From positions 34,088,303 through 34,152,302 of the forward strand of contig OX381721.1 of the NCBI GenBank assembly GCA_947462335.1: a DNA stretch of 64,000 nt, read 5' to 3'. Source of the DNA: Harmothoe impar. Its lineage: Eukaryota; Annelida; Polychaeta; Phyllodocida; Polynoidae. Made by a program: the position numbers and the translations under genes. The notes beneath the pieces were generated by a model. The model was not told the origin of the DNA. It did not search any database and saw only the letters and a list, made by a program, of their open reading frames with translations. Shown piece by piece: positions 11,515 to 26,318 of the stretch (positions within the stretch are counted from its first letter, which is position 1; each line of letters opens with the position of its first letter).

Positions 11515-11685
11515 ATTTTATTTCAATTTATATCTACATTTGCCCTAAATAAACCGCTTTCTATCAAGCTGGTCATAGATTGCACCCGGTCATACATTGC
11601 ACCCAGTCATAGATTGCACCCGGTCATACATTGCACCCGGTCATAGACAAAAACATTGGCCCATGTTCGTGAGACACAGCCTATA
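11515..11685. mobile_element. Partial GTGTCTC-family element (right half)
   Basis: Carries five tandem GCACCCGGTCATA-type units and ends TTCGTGAGACACAGCC. A matching partial copy lies at 50640-50745. Confidence 0.6.
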
Positions 11686-11687
11686 AT

Positions 11688-11804
11688 ACAGTCAGTAAAA
11701 TCCCCAAGTAGGGAATCAGACCAGAACGACATGGTACACAACTAGCTATAGGCCACAACTCTCCTTCATGCATTGTTTCCAAGGGCCACCTACTAACCTA
11801 GTCT
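11688..11804. repeat. Dispersed direct repeat, copy 1
   Basis: About 115 bp sharing AGTAGGGAATCAGACCAGAA, CTCTCCTTCATG and AAGGGCCACCTACT with 16391-16502. No open frame is conserved. Confidence 0.6.
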
Positions 11805-12040
11805 ATGGTCTATATTTTTTTAGATTTTAGATCCTCAAATCATGTATTTAATGAGGCTCACGGTTATAAGAAACCAGTTATCTTTATCGCTGTATAGGGA
11901 TCATTTATTTGATATGGTAACACGGCTACAAGGGTCACGCATACAGGTGTAAATTCATAGTCAAATATATCCCATTTTGTTCAATTTTATCAAATAATTA
12001 CCGGATTTGGGGAATCCTACTTTGCAGGAAAAACGTATAG

Positions 12041-12266
12041 TACCGTAAAACCTCGCGTAGAAGCCCCGGCTAGTACGCGAGTCAGATCGGCGGTGCGGCT
12101 TATAGGACCGGCCCAGAGTCAAGGTGTGGCTTATACGTGAGTTTTTGCCACTATGGTACAGTACTAAAATCGGCACAATCAGGTCCCCAGTGCGGCTTAT
12201 AGGATCGGCCCAAACTCGGGGTGCGGCTTATACGCTAGTTAGGCTTATATGCAAGGTTTTACGGTA
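12041..12266. mobile_element. 226 bp TIR element, TACCGTAAAACC ends
   Basis: TACCGTAAAACCTCGCGTA at the left is mirrored by TATGCAAGGTTTTACGGTA at the right, with internal GTGCGGCTTATA repeats. A related element lies at 51098-51319. MITE-like, TA at both tips. Confidence 0.7.
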
Positions 12267-14335
12267 TTTGCTGAAAATGATTAACATACATTAAGGTAGA
12301 CAACATAGTCAGCTAGGTGCCTATGAATGGGCATGCATAGAAGTTTTGTATTTCTTGAGATATAATGATTACAATAACAAAATATAGCCTAAATAAGGTA
12401 TATTCATATGTGAACTCCTACCCCCCTACCCCCTCCCCTACCACCCCACCTGTATTAAATACTGCACTGGGAGAACTCCCTTGGGGATGAGGGCAGGACG
12501 TCGATCATGGGGCTGCTTTAAGTATGGGTGAATCTCCCATTGCTGGAGGAATCTCCAGTGTGGGCTAATATACCTGTAATGAAGAAGGTCCCGGAATTTA
12601 CACGCCTGATTACAGACTGTCACAAGTGGGGTTAAGGTAGAAATAGCATCCACAGGGTAGTCCACATATATATGTATTATTTGCAACAGAAACGTATCAA
12701 AACTACAGGGTCAGTATGATGCATAAATGTAGCACTGGCGAGTTATACAGGGTACAATTGGCCAGGCTCTACAAATGTATATCCGTTCACGACCGAAAAT
12801 GCACCCCCACCCTGTGGTTAAAAAATGACCACTCCCTTACCACATGGCCTCGTGAATGAAGGCAGTAAACTAGGAAGTCGCTCAAGAGGACTGCAATGCA
12901 TTGTACGTTAAAACAGTATGGCATCCTTAAAGGACTAAGTGGCCACTCCCTTACTGATGTTGGGCCTCCCCGATGGTATTAGTCATAATAATACAGTCAG
13001 AGAAATCCGAAATTAGGCTAGAGCATGAGACCAGAGCGTCGTGGCTAATGAAAAACACCTCTACCATTCATATGTTGGCTACCAAGGCTACCTGTGGTCA
13101 CCTCCTAACTTTACATGGTCTATGTAGAAATAAGTTTAACCTTTCAGCCTCAGGTAAAAATGCAATTCAATACACTAGGGTCAGGTGATACCCGCTGTTA
13201 ATCTAATCATGGATAATAACCACAGTGCTTGAATGCAGTACTGGTGAGAAAGCAGGATCTATAATAGGCTGCCACCAGAAGGTGTGTATACATGTGTTGT
13301 AGGGTAGATTCACCATGAGTCGGACACATAGCCTGAGACGGAGAGTAAAATTTGAGGTTATTCATGGACACCACAACAACTAGTCTTTGTTTTCTGGAAA
13401 GAATAGCATTCAAACTTTACCACTATTCACAAATGAAGAGCTTAGAATGCTTGATTAACCACAAAATCAAGTGTCCATCTCAAGCAGTCAATGTATGTGT
13501 CCGACTTGAATCTACCCTATGTTATAAACACAGACACACCATAGACCTGGCAATAATCACCCTGCAAACCAAATCTCAAGTGGAACTCATGCCATTTTTG
13601 TGTCATGACTCTGGACATTTTCTGGTGTCATATTCCCTGGAATCTCTTCTTATTTGAGTGAGTACAACTTGGGAAATATACACAGTACCATTGTGCATGT
13701 CACTAGGAATGTTAATTATTTTGGGGGAATCTCCCTTGTCTATCTTACACACCTAACTTATGTCATTCTTGAGTTGTGTTTGGAGGGGACACATTTATTA
13801 GGTAAGTGTGACTCCATAGTCTATGGTCATATTGGACAAAATACTTTTGTGATATGGTATTATGAGGTTTAATCTAGATCATAGAGCCTTAATCACCAAT
13901 GGTGCGGTGTAGAAAACCTTTCACTGTAAAAGAAATCCCTTGGATTTGTGGAGATGTTTAGCTAAATTTGACAGCATATCATGGTGATTGTGTTTTACAG
14001 TGTAGAGCTTATCAATTTTACAGTGTAAATTCGAAAATCAGTGCAGTGAAACCCCACTATTTATTTTACAGTGAAATTCTGTATCCTGGGGTCATAGAAT
14101 TGTATTACAGTATGGCAGATCTGGCGCTCTCTATGGGAGCTCCATACTCCACAGTCCCATTGTGATACATTTGTGTCTCCATGTGCATTTTTCACTTTTG
14201 GCTACGTTACACAGAGCATGACCTAAGGCAACTAAAGAACATTAAACTTCAAAACTTGAAACTCCAGGCTTCAATTCATGAAAAACAATACAAATGTATT
14301 ACACTTTCCTGAAATTATGTCTATGTTTTTTTCAG
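12267..14335. other. Intergenic region upstream of gene A
   Basis: No exon recognised. Short open frames at 12973-13872 have no family features. From 13920 to 14110 the word TTTTACAGTG recurs four times, probably decayed repeat. Noncoding 5' exon(s) of gene A probably lie here but could not be placed. Confidence 0.35.
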
Positions 14336-14344
14336 CCAGGAACC

Positions 14345-15239
14345 ATGTCAGATGACTTATATTTGGTCCTTGGATTTGGTGGATTTGGTCTTTTCATTGT
14401 CATTATACTTGTTTTGGCATATACAAGACCCTGCAAAGAGAAAAGTAAGGGATATTTTTTTTGAAATTTCATTGAAAAACATTTGGACCCCTTAGGAGGC
14501 TGGGGATCAAGTAAAATCAGACTTTTGAGAAAGGGGGACAAATAATTTTAGGCCTGTTTAGACAAAAAGCCAGTGTGTTATGATAGATAAAAGGGGGAGC
14601 CATGATCAATTGAATTTATTGCGGGGCAGGGGGGGTAACATTTTTTTACGCCTCCTGTCGGGGGACTGGAAAAGACTCTATCATAATCACAGCTCCCTTA
14701 CATTTATAAGCTCGGAAGTAGGCTTCTAAACCTTGTCTATCATCAAAAATGTAGTAGAAATTATTATAATAAGTAAAAAATAGCAATTTTATCAAGCAAA
14801 ATGGTTAATAAAATGACTGAATTTGATGTATACATAAAAAATATTCTTATTTACCCTTTAAATTGTTGTTAGGGTGCAGTCATGCACCTTTAACTTTACC
14901 TATGAATTCGATACACTCCTGTAGGGTGCTTGAATGCAACACTGGTGAGCTATTTCCAAGGGCTTCATGCATAATAATTCATAAAATCATTCCTGAAAAG
15001 ATTAATTCATTACTATTTCAGGACGGCGGCCACAACCTACCAATACCATACCAATGAATCTTGTACACACCAACCCATCTGGAGCTCCTCTTCCCAGGAC
15101 CTCTGATGTACCCGTTACATCACGCCCGGCCCCCTACAACCCCTACCTCCATGCACCCCCCACAGCACCTCCCTACCTGCCTCCTACTGCCAACAACCCT
15201 CCACTCTACAGCGTGGCAGTTGGAGGGGAGCATCATTAG
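14345..15239 (+). CDS. Gene A: small single-pass membrane protein with proline-rich tail (Shisa/CYYR1-like)
   Basis: Two coding exons, 14345-14444 and 15022-15239, giving 105 residues. The first ends at a GTAAGG donor in phase 1, the second follows a TACTATTTCAG acceptor, and the join preserves frame. Residues 5-26 form one hydrophobic helix (LYLVLGFGGFGLFIVIILVL), followed by YTRPCKEKR, a basic stop-transfer. The tail is Pro/Asn/Thr-rich and ends NPPLYSVAVGGEHH; PPLY is a WW-domain-binding motif. An acceptor just upstream (AG at 14334-14335) implies a noncoding 5' exon. It is related to genes B, C and D by exon phase and layout rather than strong identity, and lacks the CCIYYCC patch of C and D. 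The helix near the N-terminus without a cleavable signal suggests a small tail-in membrane protein. Function is unknown; the adaptor role is inferred. Confidence 0.65.
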
Positions 15240-15408
15240 AAACACACACTGTTCTGTCACGTTGAGGCCATACTTATCCGACAATTTACTGATACCACAC
15301 GATGTGGTATGGGGTGGATTCACCCAAAGACGGACACAGACCTTGAGTCAGACACTTTTAGGCCTATATTATCGTATCAATGCGTGTATGTCAAATTAAA
15401 ACAATGGC

Positions 15409-15414
15409 AATAAA
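15409..15414 (+). promoter_or_regulatory. Polyadenylation signal AATAAA for gene A
   Basis: Canonical hexamer 170 bp downstream of the gene A stop, in the expected orientation. Confidence 0.5.
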
Positions 15415-18129
15415 CCTTTTGAATCCCTACCCATTTAATAGAATCGTCAAAATTGTTGAATATATCACTATGGAAATAAATATTCGGCCTTCTAAATGTA
15501 GCATTACCACAGAGATTTTTTTTTAATATCATATAGTTATAATGGCTATTTGTCTTAATGCGCCATGTCATTAGGATGTCGGAACTGTTTTACTTTTCTG
15601 TCTAGCATATCTAGAACCCACGGAATCCGTAATTATTCATTAAAAAAAGGGGGAGTCTATTGGATAAAATCGCCTATATGTAGACACAATTACATGGACC
15701 CCCTAGATGTGAGTGCAGCGCAGCCATGCACAACACTCACAGCTTTCTCCTTCATAAGGGCCGGGGGACGGGGGTGTCAAGATTGCCCCGACCTTCACCA
15801 GAGGGACCTGGGGTGTGAATGCACTTGAGGCGGCCTCACAAAGAAGAAGGGAAGTGGCAGGCCCTTCCCCGGGCCTCCCCCCGGCCTCCCCCTCAAGGAC
15901 ACTGGGGTTCATAGCTGGTGGATGCGGCCTCACACCCACCAGGGGTCCCGCAAAAAAAACTGTTGTAAAGATCTGCAAACCCGCGGCTCTTAAAATGAAT
16001 ACAGGGGGGTAAATTAGATACTATTAGAACCCCCTTATTCACCTCTACATGTTGTATGTATCAGATAATGTGCGCGGGGTAAGTATATTGAACAATAGAT
16101 GAACTTCTAAGAAAGTTTACTTGCCTAGATCACAACTCTGGGTAGCAGTATCTGATTAAAAAGTGTAACCCACCAATTTATAGCTAAAACTGTTTTCTAA
16201 TTACCTAAGGGATTCCCACAGACATACATTGCAAGGGAATCTCATCACCAAGTAAATTGTAGAGGGAGAATCCCAGTGGTAGTGAGAAACACGGCCCATG
16301 CGTGCCTGAGTAAACAGTAGGCACAGCCATCCAACTGATACGGGTGACCAATTGGTGAGGCTACTAAATGCTGCTGGTGAAATGAATAGTACAGTAAAAA
16401 AAGAACAAGTAGGGAATCAGACCAGAACGACATGGTATTTAACTAGGTCATAGCTCTCCTTCATGGATTCCTTCCAAGGGCAAGGGGCACCTACTCACTT
16501 AGGGAGTGGTCATTTCTTAACAACAGGAGGGGGGGATGATGGTCAATTGTACTCCTTTCAGTGAAAAAGCCAGCGTGTAACTATAGCTAAAAAGGGGTCG
16601 GCTGCACTCAATTTCAAACTGTCTAGGGGGGGACCGTAAAAATGTCAGCCCCTCCAGTGGGGGGGGGGGGGAACCTGAGGTGGTTGCCATGGAAATGGCC
16701 ATTACAACCAAAAGAGGCCGTACCTCAAGAAGGAACCTTGTCAAGTACTACCTGAATTCTATGTCTCTTTTGGGGTAGTGCATTGTCTCAGACCATTTTA
16801 AGAGATAGGGGTGGTTAGCACATTGGGACTTTACCTGGTCCCAATGTCTCAAAGAGGCCAGCTTTGAGGGATAGGGGCATTTTCAGAGATAGTGGCCTCA
16901 CCCTCCTAAAGAGATACTAACCAGGATGCATTCATGTCTGGGGTTGATGTATCATGACGATACAGGACATTGCAGCACTTCCTGTTAGGAGTGTATCAAA
17001 CCAGTAGGGTTGGCATGATGTACAAATGCAGCACTGGTGAATTACTTCACAGGTGCATTCATGCGTCAAACTAACAAAGGAAATAGTGCATATGATAACG
17101 TGTTGTACTTAAATGGTTAAAAGTCTGAACAAACTAAGATAGGCTAGTGTGCTTGAGATAAGGGGTTTATGGCACGGGTCCTTATCGTTATATGAGTTTA
17201 CTGAGTTGATGTCAGGTGTCTTGACACCAATTCATAAATACATAAGGGAGTGACCATTGTTAGAGGGGAGGGAGGGATCGGTGACATTTTGTGCAAACAT
17301 AGTACATCCCCCCCTCAAGCTCTTGCCACCCCCCCCCCCCCCTTGATGGGTTGAAAAATCTACACCCTTTCAAGAGCTGGACAGCTTAAACTAATCCCAA
17401 ATCCTTCACCCCATTATCAAAACCCATCACTCCCAAGGCCAACCATAAAAAAAATCAGTTTTTTACCTGCTGGGTGACCTTATTTTGCAAGGCTACCCGG
17501 CTGAAAATTTAAATGATCATATGTGACATGTACTGGGAAAAGGGAACTTAGTACACCCTGCACTAAGATCCCTTTCCACAATTTGTGCCACATTTTTAGA
17601 GTGGATCCTAAAAGCAGCAAGCCGTTCAGTAAAGATTATACCATTAGGACTTGATTAAGTAGTATTGGACTCATGCAGTATTGCATGCCCTGTGCCAAAA
17701 CAAGGTTCCGTCTTGAGGTAACTCATAATCAGGTCGCTTTATCTTAATACAAATAATACCGTGAAGTCTAAAGGGAGTGGTCATTTACCATTTTATCGGC
17801 TACAGGGGTGGCTGGGTTTGGTTAAGGGTGTTTGCAAAAGAAACGATTGTCCCCTTCTGGGAGTTGCAAACTATTTTACCTCGTATTACAAAAAATTCCA
17901 GCTCGTTGCTATCATTTAAAGGTGAGGGGAAAACAAATTCTTGCTCCTAGTTGAAGGCGCAGACATCAAAATGTGTGCTTCTTTTTTGAAAAAGAAAGCC
18001 AGTGTGTTACTGAGTCATCTCTCTGCAGTGCCCATATTGTACTAGAACCACGTGTGAACACATCGGAAGACCCGCCAAAAGTGGGCGACATACAGGCAAT
18101 TCAGTTGAACAGCCTACAGCCCTAAATCA
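15415..18129. other. Intergenic region between genes A and B
   Basis: No gene. 15750-15970 is locally GC-rich with CCCCGGCC runs. Several mononucleotide G or C runs occur (16660, 17330). A dispersed repeat copy sits at 16391-16502. Decayed repeat words occur elsewhere. Confidence 0.4.
16391..16502. repeat. Dispersed direct repeat, copy 2
   Basis: Partner of 11688-11804, same orientation. Confidence 0.6.
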
Positions 18130-18274
18130 ACGGCGACAAGAACCTGCGTTAAAACGGTATCCCCCCTCCGCCACTATTTCGCCTCTATTTCACCCTTCCG
18201 TGCTGATTTTGCGCCTATAATGCCATGGACTTTGGTGGCACAGGCGCAAAAAAAACGTGGGTTCTTGTCGCCGT
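18130..18274. mobile_element. 145 bp hairpin MITE
   Basis: ACGGCGACAAGAACC (18130-18144) is exactly mirrored at 18260-18274. Non-coding interior. Confidence 0.6.
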
Positions 18275-18377
18275 GTATTTTGGGCATATTCCGCATTAGC
18301 TAGATGATCACTGTACAGCACCATCTTGTCTGGTACCAGTGCTCTTTCCTCTGCTAGCTATAGAAGCCTGCTGATTA

Positions 18378-18955
18378 GCTGAAGCTGGTTCCTGTCATGA
18401 CCGAAATTTGGTGTTTTAGGGGTCATAAACCTTTCAAGTATATGCCTCTATTGTGGGTCCTTAGGTCAGCTGTTCAGATTAGGGGAGTGGTTAGGACTCT
18501 GACCTACCAATCCATGCATCATGGGTTCAAATCCATGTCAAGGCTATTTTGTTCACACACAATTTTAAGATGTATTTTGGTAGGTCAAATATTGTGATAG
18601 TATACAACTCGGTTGTAAAGATCTTTAACACCTAAAATCTAAGATCTAAAATGGTTTTGTATTGTTGCATTGGGTTTTCTTTGTGAATAATATTACTATT
18701 TCTTACCAACTATGAAAAAAGATATGTTGCCTTGGCATGGATTTGAACTTATTACCCCTGGATTGATTGGCCAGTGTCCTAACCACTCCCCCAATGCAAC
18801 CAGGTGGCATGAGAAAAGTTCAAATACAACTGATTCAATACCATTTTAGATTACACTATAAATATTGATCTTGTGTAAAGGATGTTTGAAACCGAATAGT
18901 ATACTACCACAATTTTTGACCTACGAAAAATACATGTACAGGAACCAGCTTCAGC
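18378..18955. mobile_element. 578 bp inverted pair of tRNA-like SINE bodies
   Basis: GCTGAAGCTGGTTCCTGT (18378-18395) is exactly mirrored at 18938-18955. Each arm holds a tRNA-like segment: plus strand at about 18481-18550 (GGGGAGTGGTTAGGA, later GGGTTCAAATCC) and minus strand at about 18733-18806 (same A-box-like words, then GTTCAAATCC). The boxes resemble RNA polymerase III A and B boxes. Neither looks like a clean cloverleaf, so I call these SINE heads rather than tRNA genes. Confidence 0.6.
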
Positions 18956-20544
18956 CAAAGGTCTCACAAGGTAGAATTACTGCATCCTGCTAGTGCCCTA
19001 TAGTTCAATGTGAAAGGGTCTGACAGAAAAATGTCTGCGTCTCCACACAAAATCCCAACAGCCCCTGTACAGTATAAGTGACCACTCCCTACCAAGACCA
19101 GGTGGGAGCAGGGAGTGCCCTCTACTAGTGCTGACCTCTGGGTCTTATCTCCATGGCATGGAGAACTCCAAGCCTGGACTCCCAATATGAGTAAGACAGT
19201 TAATGTGTTGTATGTTATGATGACAGTAACTACAAGGACACAATAGTTCTCACTTCACATGTAACCACCAATACTAGAGGCACAATCTGAGGTAAGTTGT
19301 ACCAACCCAAATATAGTCTTAGTGAATACCCTGGTCCATTTTCTGATCCATGAACTAATGGTTGGATAGAGAAACTGATATGAATTAAAGCAGAGGAGTG
19401 CAAATATATAATGTTTCTGTGACAAGAGGAGGGGGGGGGGGAGGTTACCATTTGCTACAAATTCACATTTACTATGTGTGTGCTCTGATATGGAAGAAAA
19501 CTACATGAATGCACTATGCTGCGCTTAAAGTTTTTTTGACATTTTAAAAGTATATATATGTTTTTGTAGTTTGTTAGACAAACATTATTAATTGTGCTAT
19601 TGACCAATGCAGAGTATTGGGTCACTTTACATGATACAGTTGTGTTTATATTAGACCATAAATCTTTTACCAGGAAGTGTAATAGCACACTTATCTTATC
19701 TTCATTGGCATAATAGGTCGTGATTTCTCCGGTCGGAGTTTGTACATAAGTTTGACAATATGAACTTTCATCTGGTGACAGAATCTCGGCCAACTTATGT
19801 CAGTGGAATACTCCCTTAACCAGGTGGAAGACTGCCCGGATTTACAATACAGACTGGACAACCCACTGTGTTTTGACCATAGCTTTTATATGATCATATT
19901 TGCGACTTTTATATGATATTTGCGAAATATAAAACCCCCTCAAGTTTATAGATCAATCTGTGACACACCAATTTATGGATACATTAAGTGCATGGTCCAT
20001 TGCATTTATGTGTAATATCATTTTTAAATCAGTATTTTGTCTGGTTTGGCACACATATAGCAGGGTACCGCAGCTGTCTCTGCTTGGAGAAGGTGTGAAA
20101 GCCTGAGTCCCGGCCTACTATATCAGGCTACCAGCCTGCTATACCAGGCTCCTGGTTGTATAAGGATGGCCTGAATTAACAGGCTGTCTGTAAAAGAGGG
20201 GCCAGGTTCTTTCCCTCTGTCCTCCACCTGTTAACAGTGTACAACAAATTACAGGAGTCTGAAGATGGAATACCAATGTGGAAAACATTTTACCAACAAA
20301 TTCTCTAGAACTCACCCTTTTTTCCAGCATAGGTCTGTAATTGCAGTACAGTCGACTCTCTCTAACTTGAACAATTACAACCTCACTTCCCCTGACAATC
20401 ACCTAGCAACTGCCTCATAAATATGTTCCATTACATTTGGACTAATATCCTTGAAGAATTTGCTTAATCAGACAATTTCCCTTGCATTTCTTAAATTCCA
20501 GGAAGTGAGGGCCAACTGTAACTGTTTATTTGTCTGCAATACAG
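18956..20544. other. Intergenic region upstream of gene B
   Basis: No exon supported. An open minus-strand frame at 19455-19793 has no recognisable features. Likely holds noncoding 5' exon(s) of gene B. Confidence 0.35.
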
Positions 20545-20558
20545 GAGATGAGATAGCC

Positions 20559-23203
<2,645 letters not shown>

Positions 23204-24435
23204 GCAGTGTCGGTCTGTAGACACAGAGGGCGCCAACCATTGAATCTCTGTACAGATTCGGCCATCTTCACCCACCAGAGGATGATGTATAGGCCTGAAT
23301 GTTATTTTATGCAGTCGGGTTCAAGTCTGAACCAGGATTCTGCTAGACGCATCTGGTACAGATCTGAAGTCCACAGAGAGGCTTTCTGATTAGCTCATCA
23401 CTCCCTCTGCTGCAGAAGGTGATCAGGTATGCCACCAGGAACTATTACCCAGCACCACGCTGTGTACATGAGCACTGCTGGGCAATCTCTGAGAGAAAGA
23501 TATTTCTTTCCGGGCACTCACTGTATTTCTACACAAACCAAGCTGGCCCCCACTCGTCCTCAGACACGTGTGAGCGACATCACTGGTATCTGAAAGGCCA
23601 TGATCGCGTCACTTTCCCCGTATATTCGGGGGATCCCTATGTGGTACCCATCCACACTTTCAACATCGCAGTACCAAGCGTGCCGGGACTATTTTCCCCT
23701 TCACACTGAAAACCCTGAGCAATGAGTCTAGTCATTATCACGACCTAGGTAGTCATAGTGAATAATGGCAGATGGAGTGGAGAATGGTGCGTGAATATAG
23801 TCTCTAATTAGTTCACACCTTAATGACAGACATCCTTTTCACATATTTGGTGTAGTCTTGATTGAACTAAGTAGCATTACTTGTTATAAATAAGTTGCCA
23901 ATGGGTGAGAATGATGGCCCCAAAGGTATAGAGACCACTCTGCTCCCTGTCACCAGTGTATAACTCACGACAGATATAGTAAATGCAAATATTAAAACCA
24001 GGTGGCAGTAGTGTGCCATAACTAGCAAGTGAGGAATAGAATTATGTACCATAGGGTAGTCATTGGGACAACCTAGGAGTTGAGAGTTGTCAATACTGAT
24101 GACTTTAGGTCTTCAAATGAACAATACCTAAATTAACAACCTTAAGGTAGTCATTCTGACTACCTAATTATTGTGACTACCCAAGGTCGTCATTATGACA
24201 ACTTTGGTCTGAATGGCTTAGATGGGTAGTCACAATGACGACCTAAGGTGGTCACTTTGACTACCTAAAGTTGTCAGTTTTGGCATCGTCAGAATGATGA
24301 CCCTGAGGTTTTCAGTGCAACCTTTGGTGGCAGCGATGATGCGCAGGTATAGAGGTTGAGATGGTGCCAGCTTGTAAACAAACCTGCCTCATCATATTGC
24401 AAGTGGAAAGCTTCTGTCCATTGCACACTTTTGAT
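23204..24435. other. Gene B 3' flank and repeat-rich spacer
   Basis: 23204 onward is probably 3' UTR of gene B. An open frame at 23419-23709 (96 codons) matches no family I know. 24046-24312 is a series of short quasi-palindromic units. Confidence 0.4.
24046..24312. repeat. Degenerate quasi-palindromic repeats (AGGTAGTCATNNTGACNACCT type)
   Basis: At least eight units of about 20 bp in which AGGTAGTCA is followed by TGACTACCT or TGACAACCT. Units are separated by 5-25 bp. Confidence 0.6.
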
Positions 24436-24639
24436 TGAAATTGATTGATTGATTGATTTTTTTATTAGCACGAATCGTCCCGTGATGGGACGTTTTTATT
24501 CGCACACGCAGATTCCTCACAATAATCCAGGGGATATCATAAGCTGCTTAACAAACGTGGGTGCATCCGGCTAGTGTTAGATAAATCAATATATACTATG
24601 ACCTTAATTACGACTATGAAATACATTTCATTTATAAAT

Positions 24640-24690
24640 ATATATATATATACTCACATACACACACACATACACACACACATATGCAAC
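24640..24690. repeat. AT/CA microsatellite in the LINE 3' region
   Basis: TA repeats, then CACACA and ATACACACAC runs. Confidence 0.85.
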
Positions 24691-24728
24691 ACTACATATA
24701 AAGATAGCCAGTACTGAGGTGCGGAGAA

Positions 24729-26318
24729 TTATGTCAGAGGAAGCAACAATGGCAGTGTTTCGATTTTTGACTTGAACTGATCTTTTGATGTTATCTTCTG
24801 GATATCCTTGTCCAGAGTGTCCCAGAGGCTGACCCCGCGGTAATACGGTGACTTCTGATAAAAACATGTTTTTGCTCTCCTTTTTCTAAATTTAATTTTC
24901 AAGTCGCCTCTGGTTCGGACATTTAGCTGCATTATGGCTTCACCATTTTGTGCCTTTTTCCACATAATCATCAGTAACTGGATATTTCTTCTCCTCTCAA
25001 GCATTTCAACGCCTGACTGTTCATGCAAGTTAGCAATGCTGATGTCCCTAATACCAGTGCGAAGGCAAATGCGTAGTGCATGGTTCTGCATGCGTTGCAA
25101 TTTTATTAACTCACTAGAGGTCGCACAGGCCATATAAAATGAACAGTATTCGAGAGTTGGGGCTATCATTACTTTATATATCTCCAGACTGATCTTTTTA
25201 GTCATGTTTTTCCTTAATTTGCTTAGCTTGTATACTTTATTGCCAAGACACTTCTTGACCTTATTGATATGAGGGGTGAGACTAAGACGTTGATCTAGTT
25301 CAACACCTAGGTATGGGTACGTAACACATGTAGGTAGTATATTGCCAAGCAAGGATATTTCAGGGTCACCAGCATTGCTTAACATACCGTCCGAACCAAA
25401 AAACATACACATGCTCTGCTGGGCATTCACCGTCATACCATTGGACAGGCACCAAGCACCAACCCTATCAATATCTTCTTGTAATAGCCTGGATGCCTCT
25501 TGGTGACTATCTGAACTTACATAAAGTACCACGTCATCTGCATACATGGTATATTTACAATTTTGAAAACAGTCAGAGATATCATTTATGAATAAGATGA
25601 ATAATAAAGGACCTAAAATAGACCCTTGCGGGACGCCAAAATGGACTGGCTCGCTAGGTGACCTCTTGCCATTTGGCTATTGTACAATGCGAGCGATGAG
25701 CAAGATACTCCATGAGCCATTTTTTTAGCTTTCGGTGGATATTTAAGCCACATATTTTTCTGATCAGGGTTGGGTGGTGTACGCTGTTGAATGCTTTGCA
25801 AAAGTCTATATAGCAAGCTGCAGTAATTTTTTTGTCATCTCAGGCCTCAAAGAGGTCCTTCACAACATTAAACACTGCGTCACTAGTCCCTTTGTTTTGT
25901 CTAAAACCGAACTGTGTCTTACAAAGAATTTCCTCGCTCTCTAAAGAGAGAAAATCGTGGTCATTTCAAGAGAGAGAAATTGTAGTGCATCCCTCAGCAC
26001 CTTAGTGTCCATGCCCTCTAACCCACAAGACTTATCCACATTGATTTTATCAATGAGAGATTTTACAAGGTCATGCGTAATGAGCTCATTTAAATCAATG
26101 TCATTTTCATCATCAGATTCTCGTATGTCCGGATCAGGTATGAGGATATCTGTCGGGGGTAACTTGCTGAATAGATCATGCCCTATATTAGCGAAATAAT
26201 TATTAATGAAGCTGGCCGTTTCCTCAACAGAAATGATCTCACCCGTTAATTCATTGGTAAGCTGGATGGTAAGGTTCCTTTGTCTTCCGGGTTTATTAAA
26301 TGGGCTACTTCCCTCCAA
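24729..26318 (-). pseudogene. LINE reverse transcriptase, frameshifted and deleted
   Basis: Segment 26318-25941 carries the region before the fingers (INVDKSCGLEGMDTKVLRDA). At about 25935 it jumps straight to ILCKTQFGFRQNKG, so roughly 75 residues of the usual WK-A-V-PI-K...NYRPIS block are missing. YIDFCKAFNSVHHPTL follows after one stop codon. After a one-base shift comes HFGVPQGSILGPLLF, then YADDVVLY (catalytic Asp pair intact) and an unbroken C-terminal frame, 25547-24729, ending with YYRGVSLWDTL. Confidence 0.75.

Noticed and set aside
12438..15323. Several 60-100 codon frames on both strands
   Set aside because: No codon or domain signal; frequent by chance at this length, and some overlap the gene A tail exon as shadows.
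18481..18806. tRNA genes
   Set aside because: A- and B-box-like words are present, but I could not form a clean acceptor stem and cloverleaf; treated as SINE heads.
23419..23709. 96-codon frame after gene B
   Set aside because: No recognisable domain or splice support; probably 3' UTR or intergenic.
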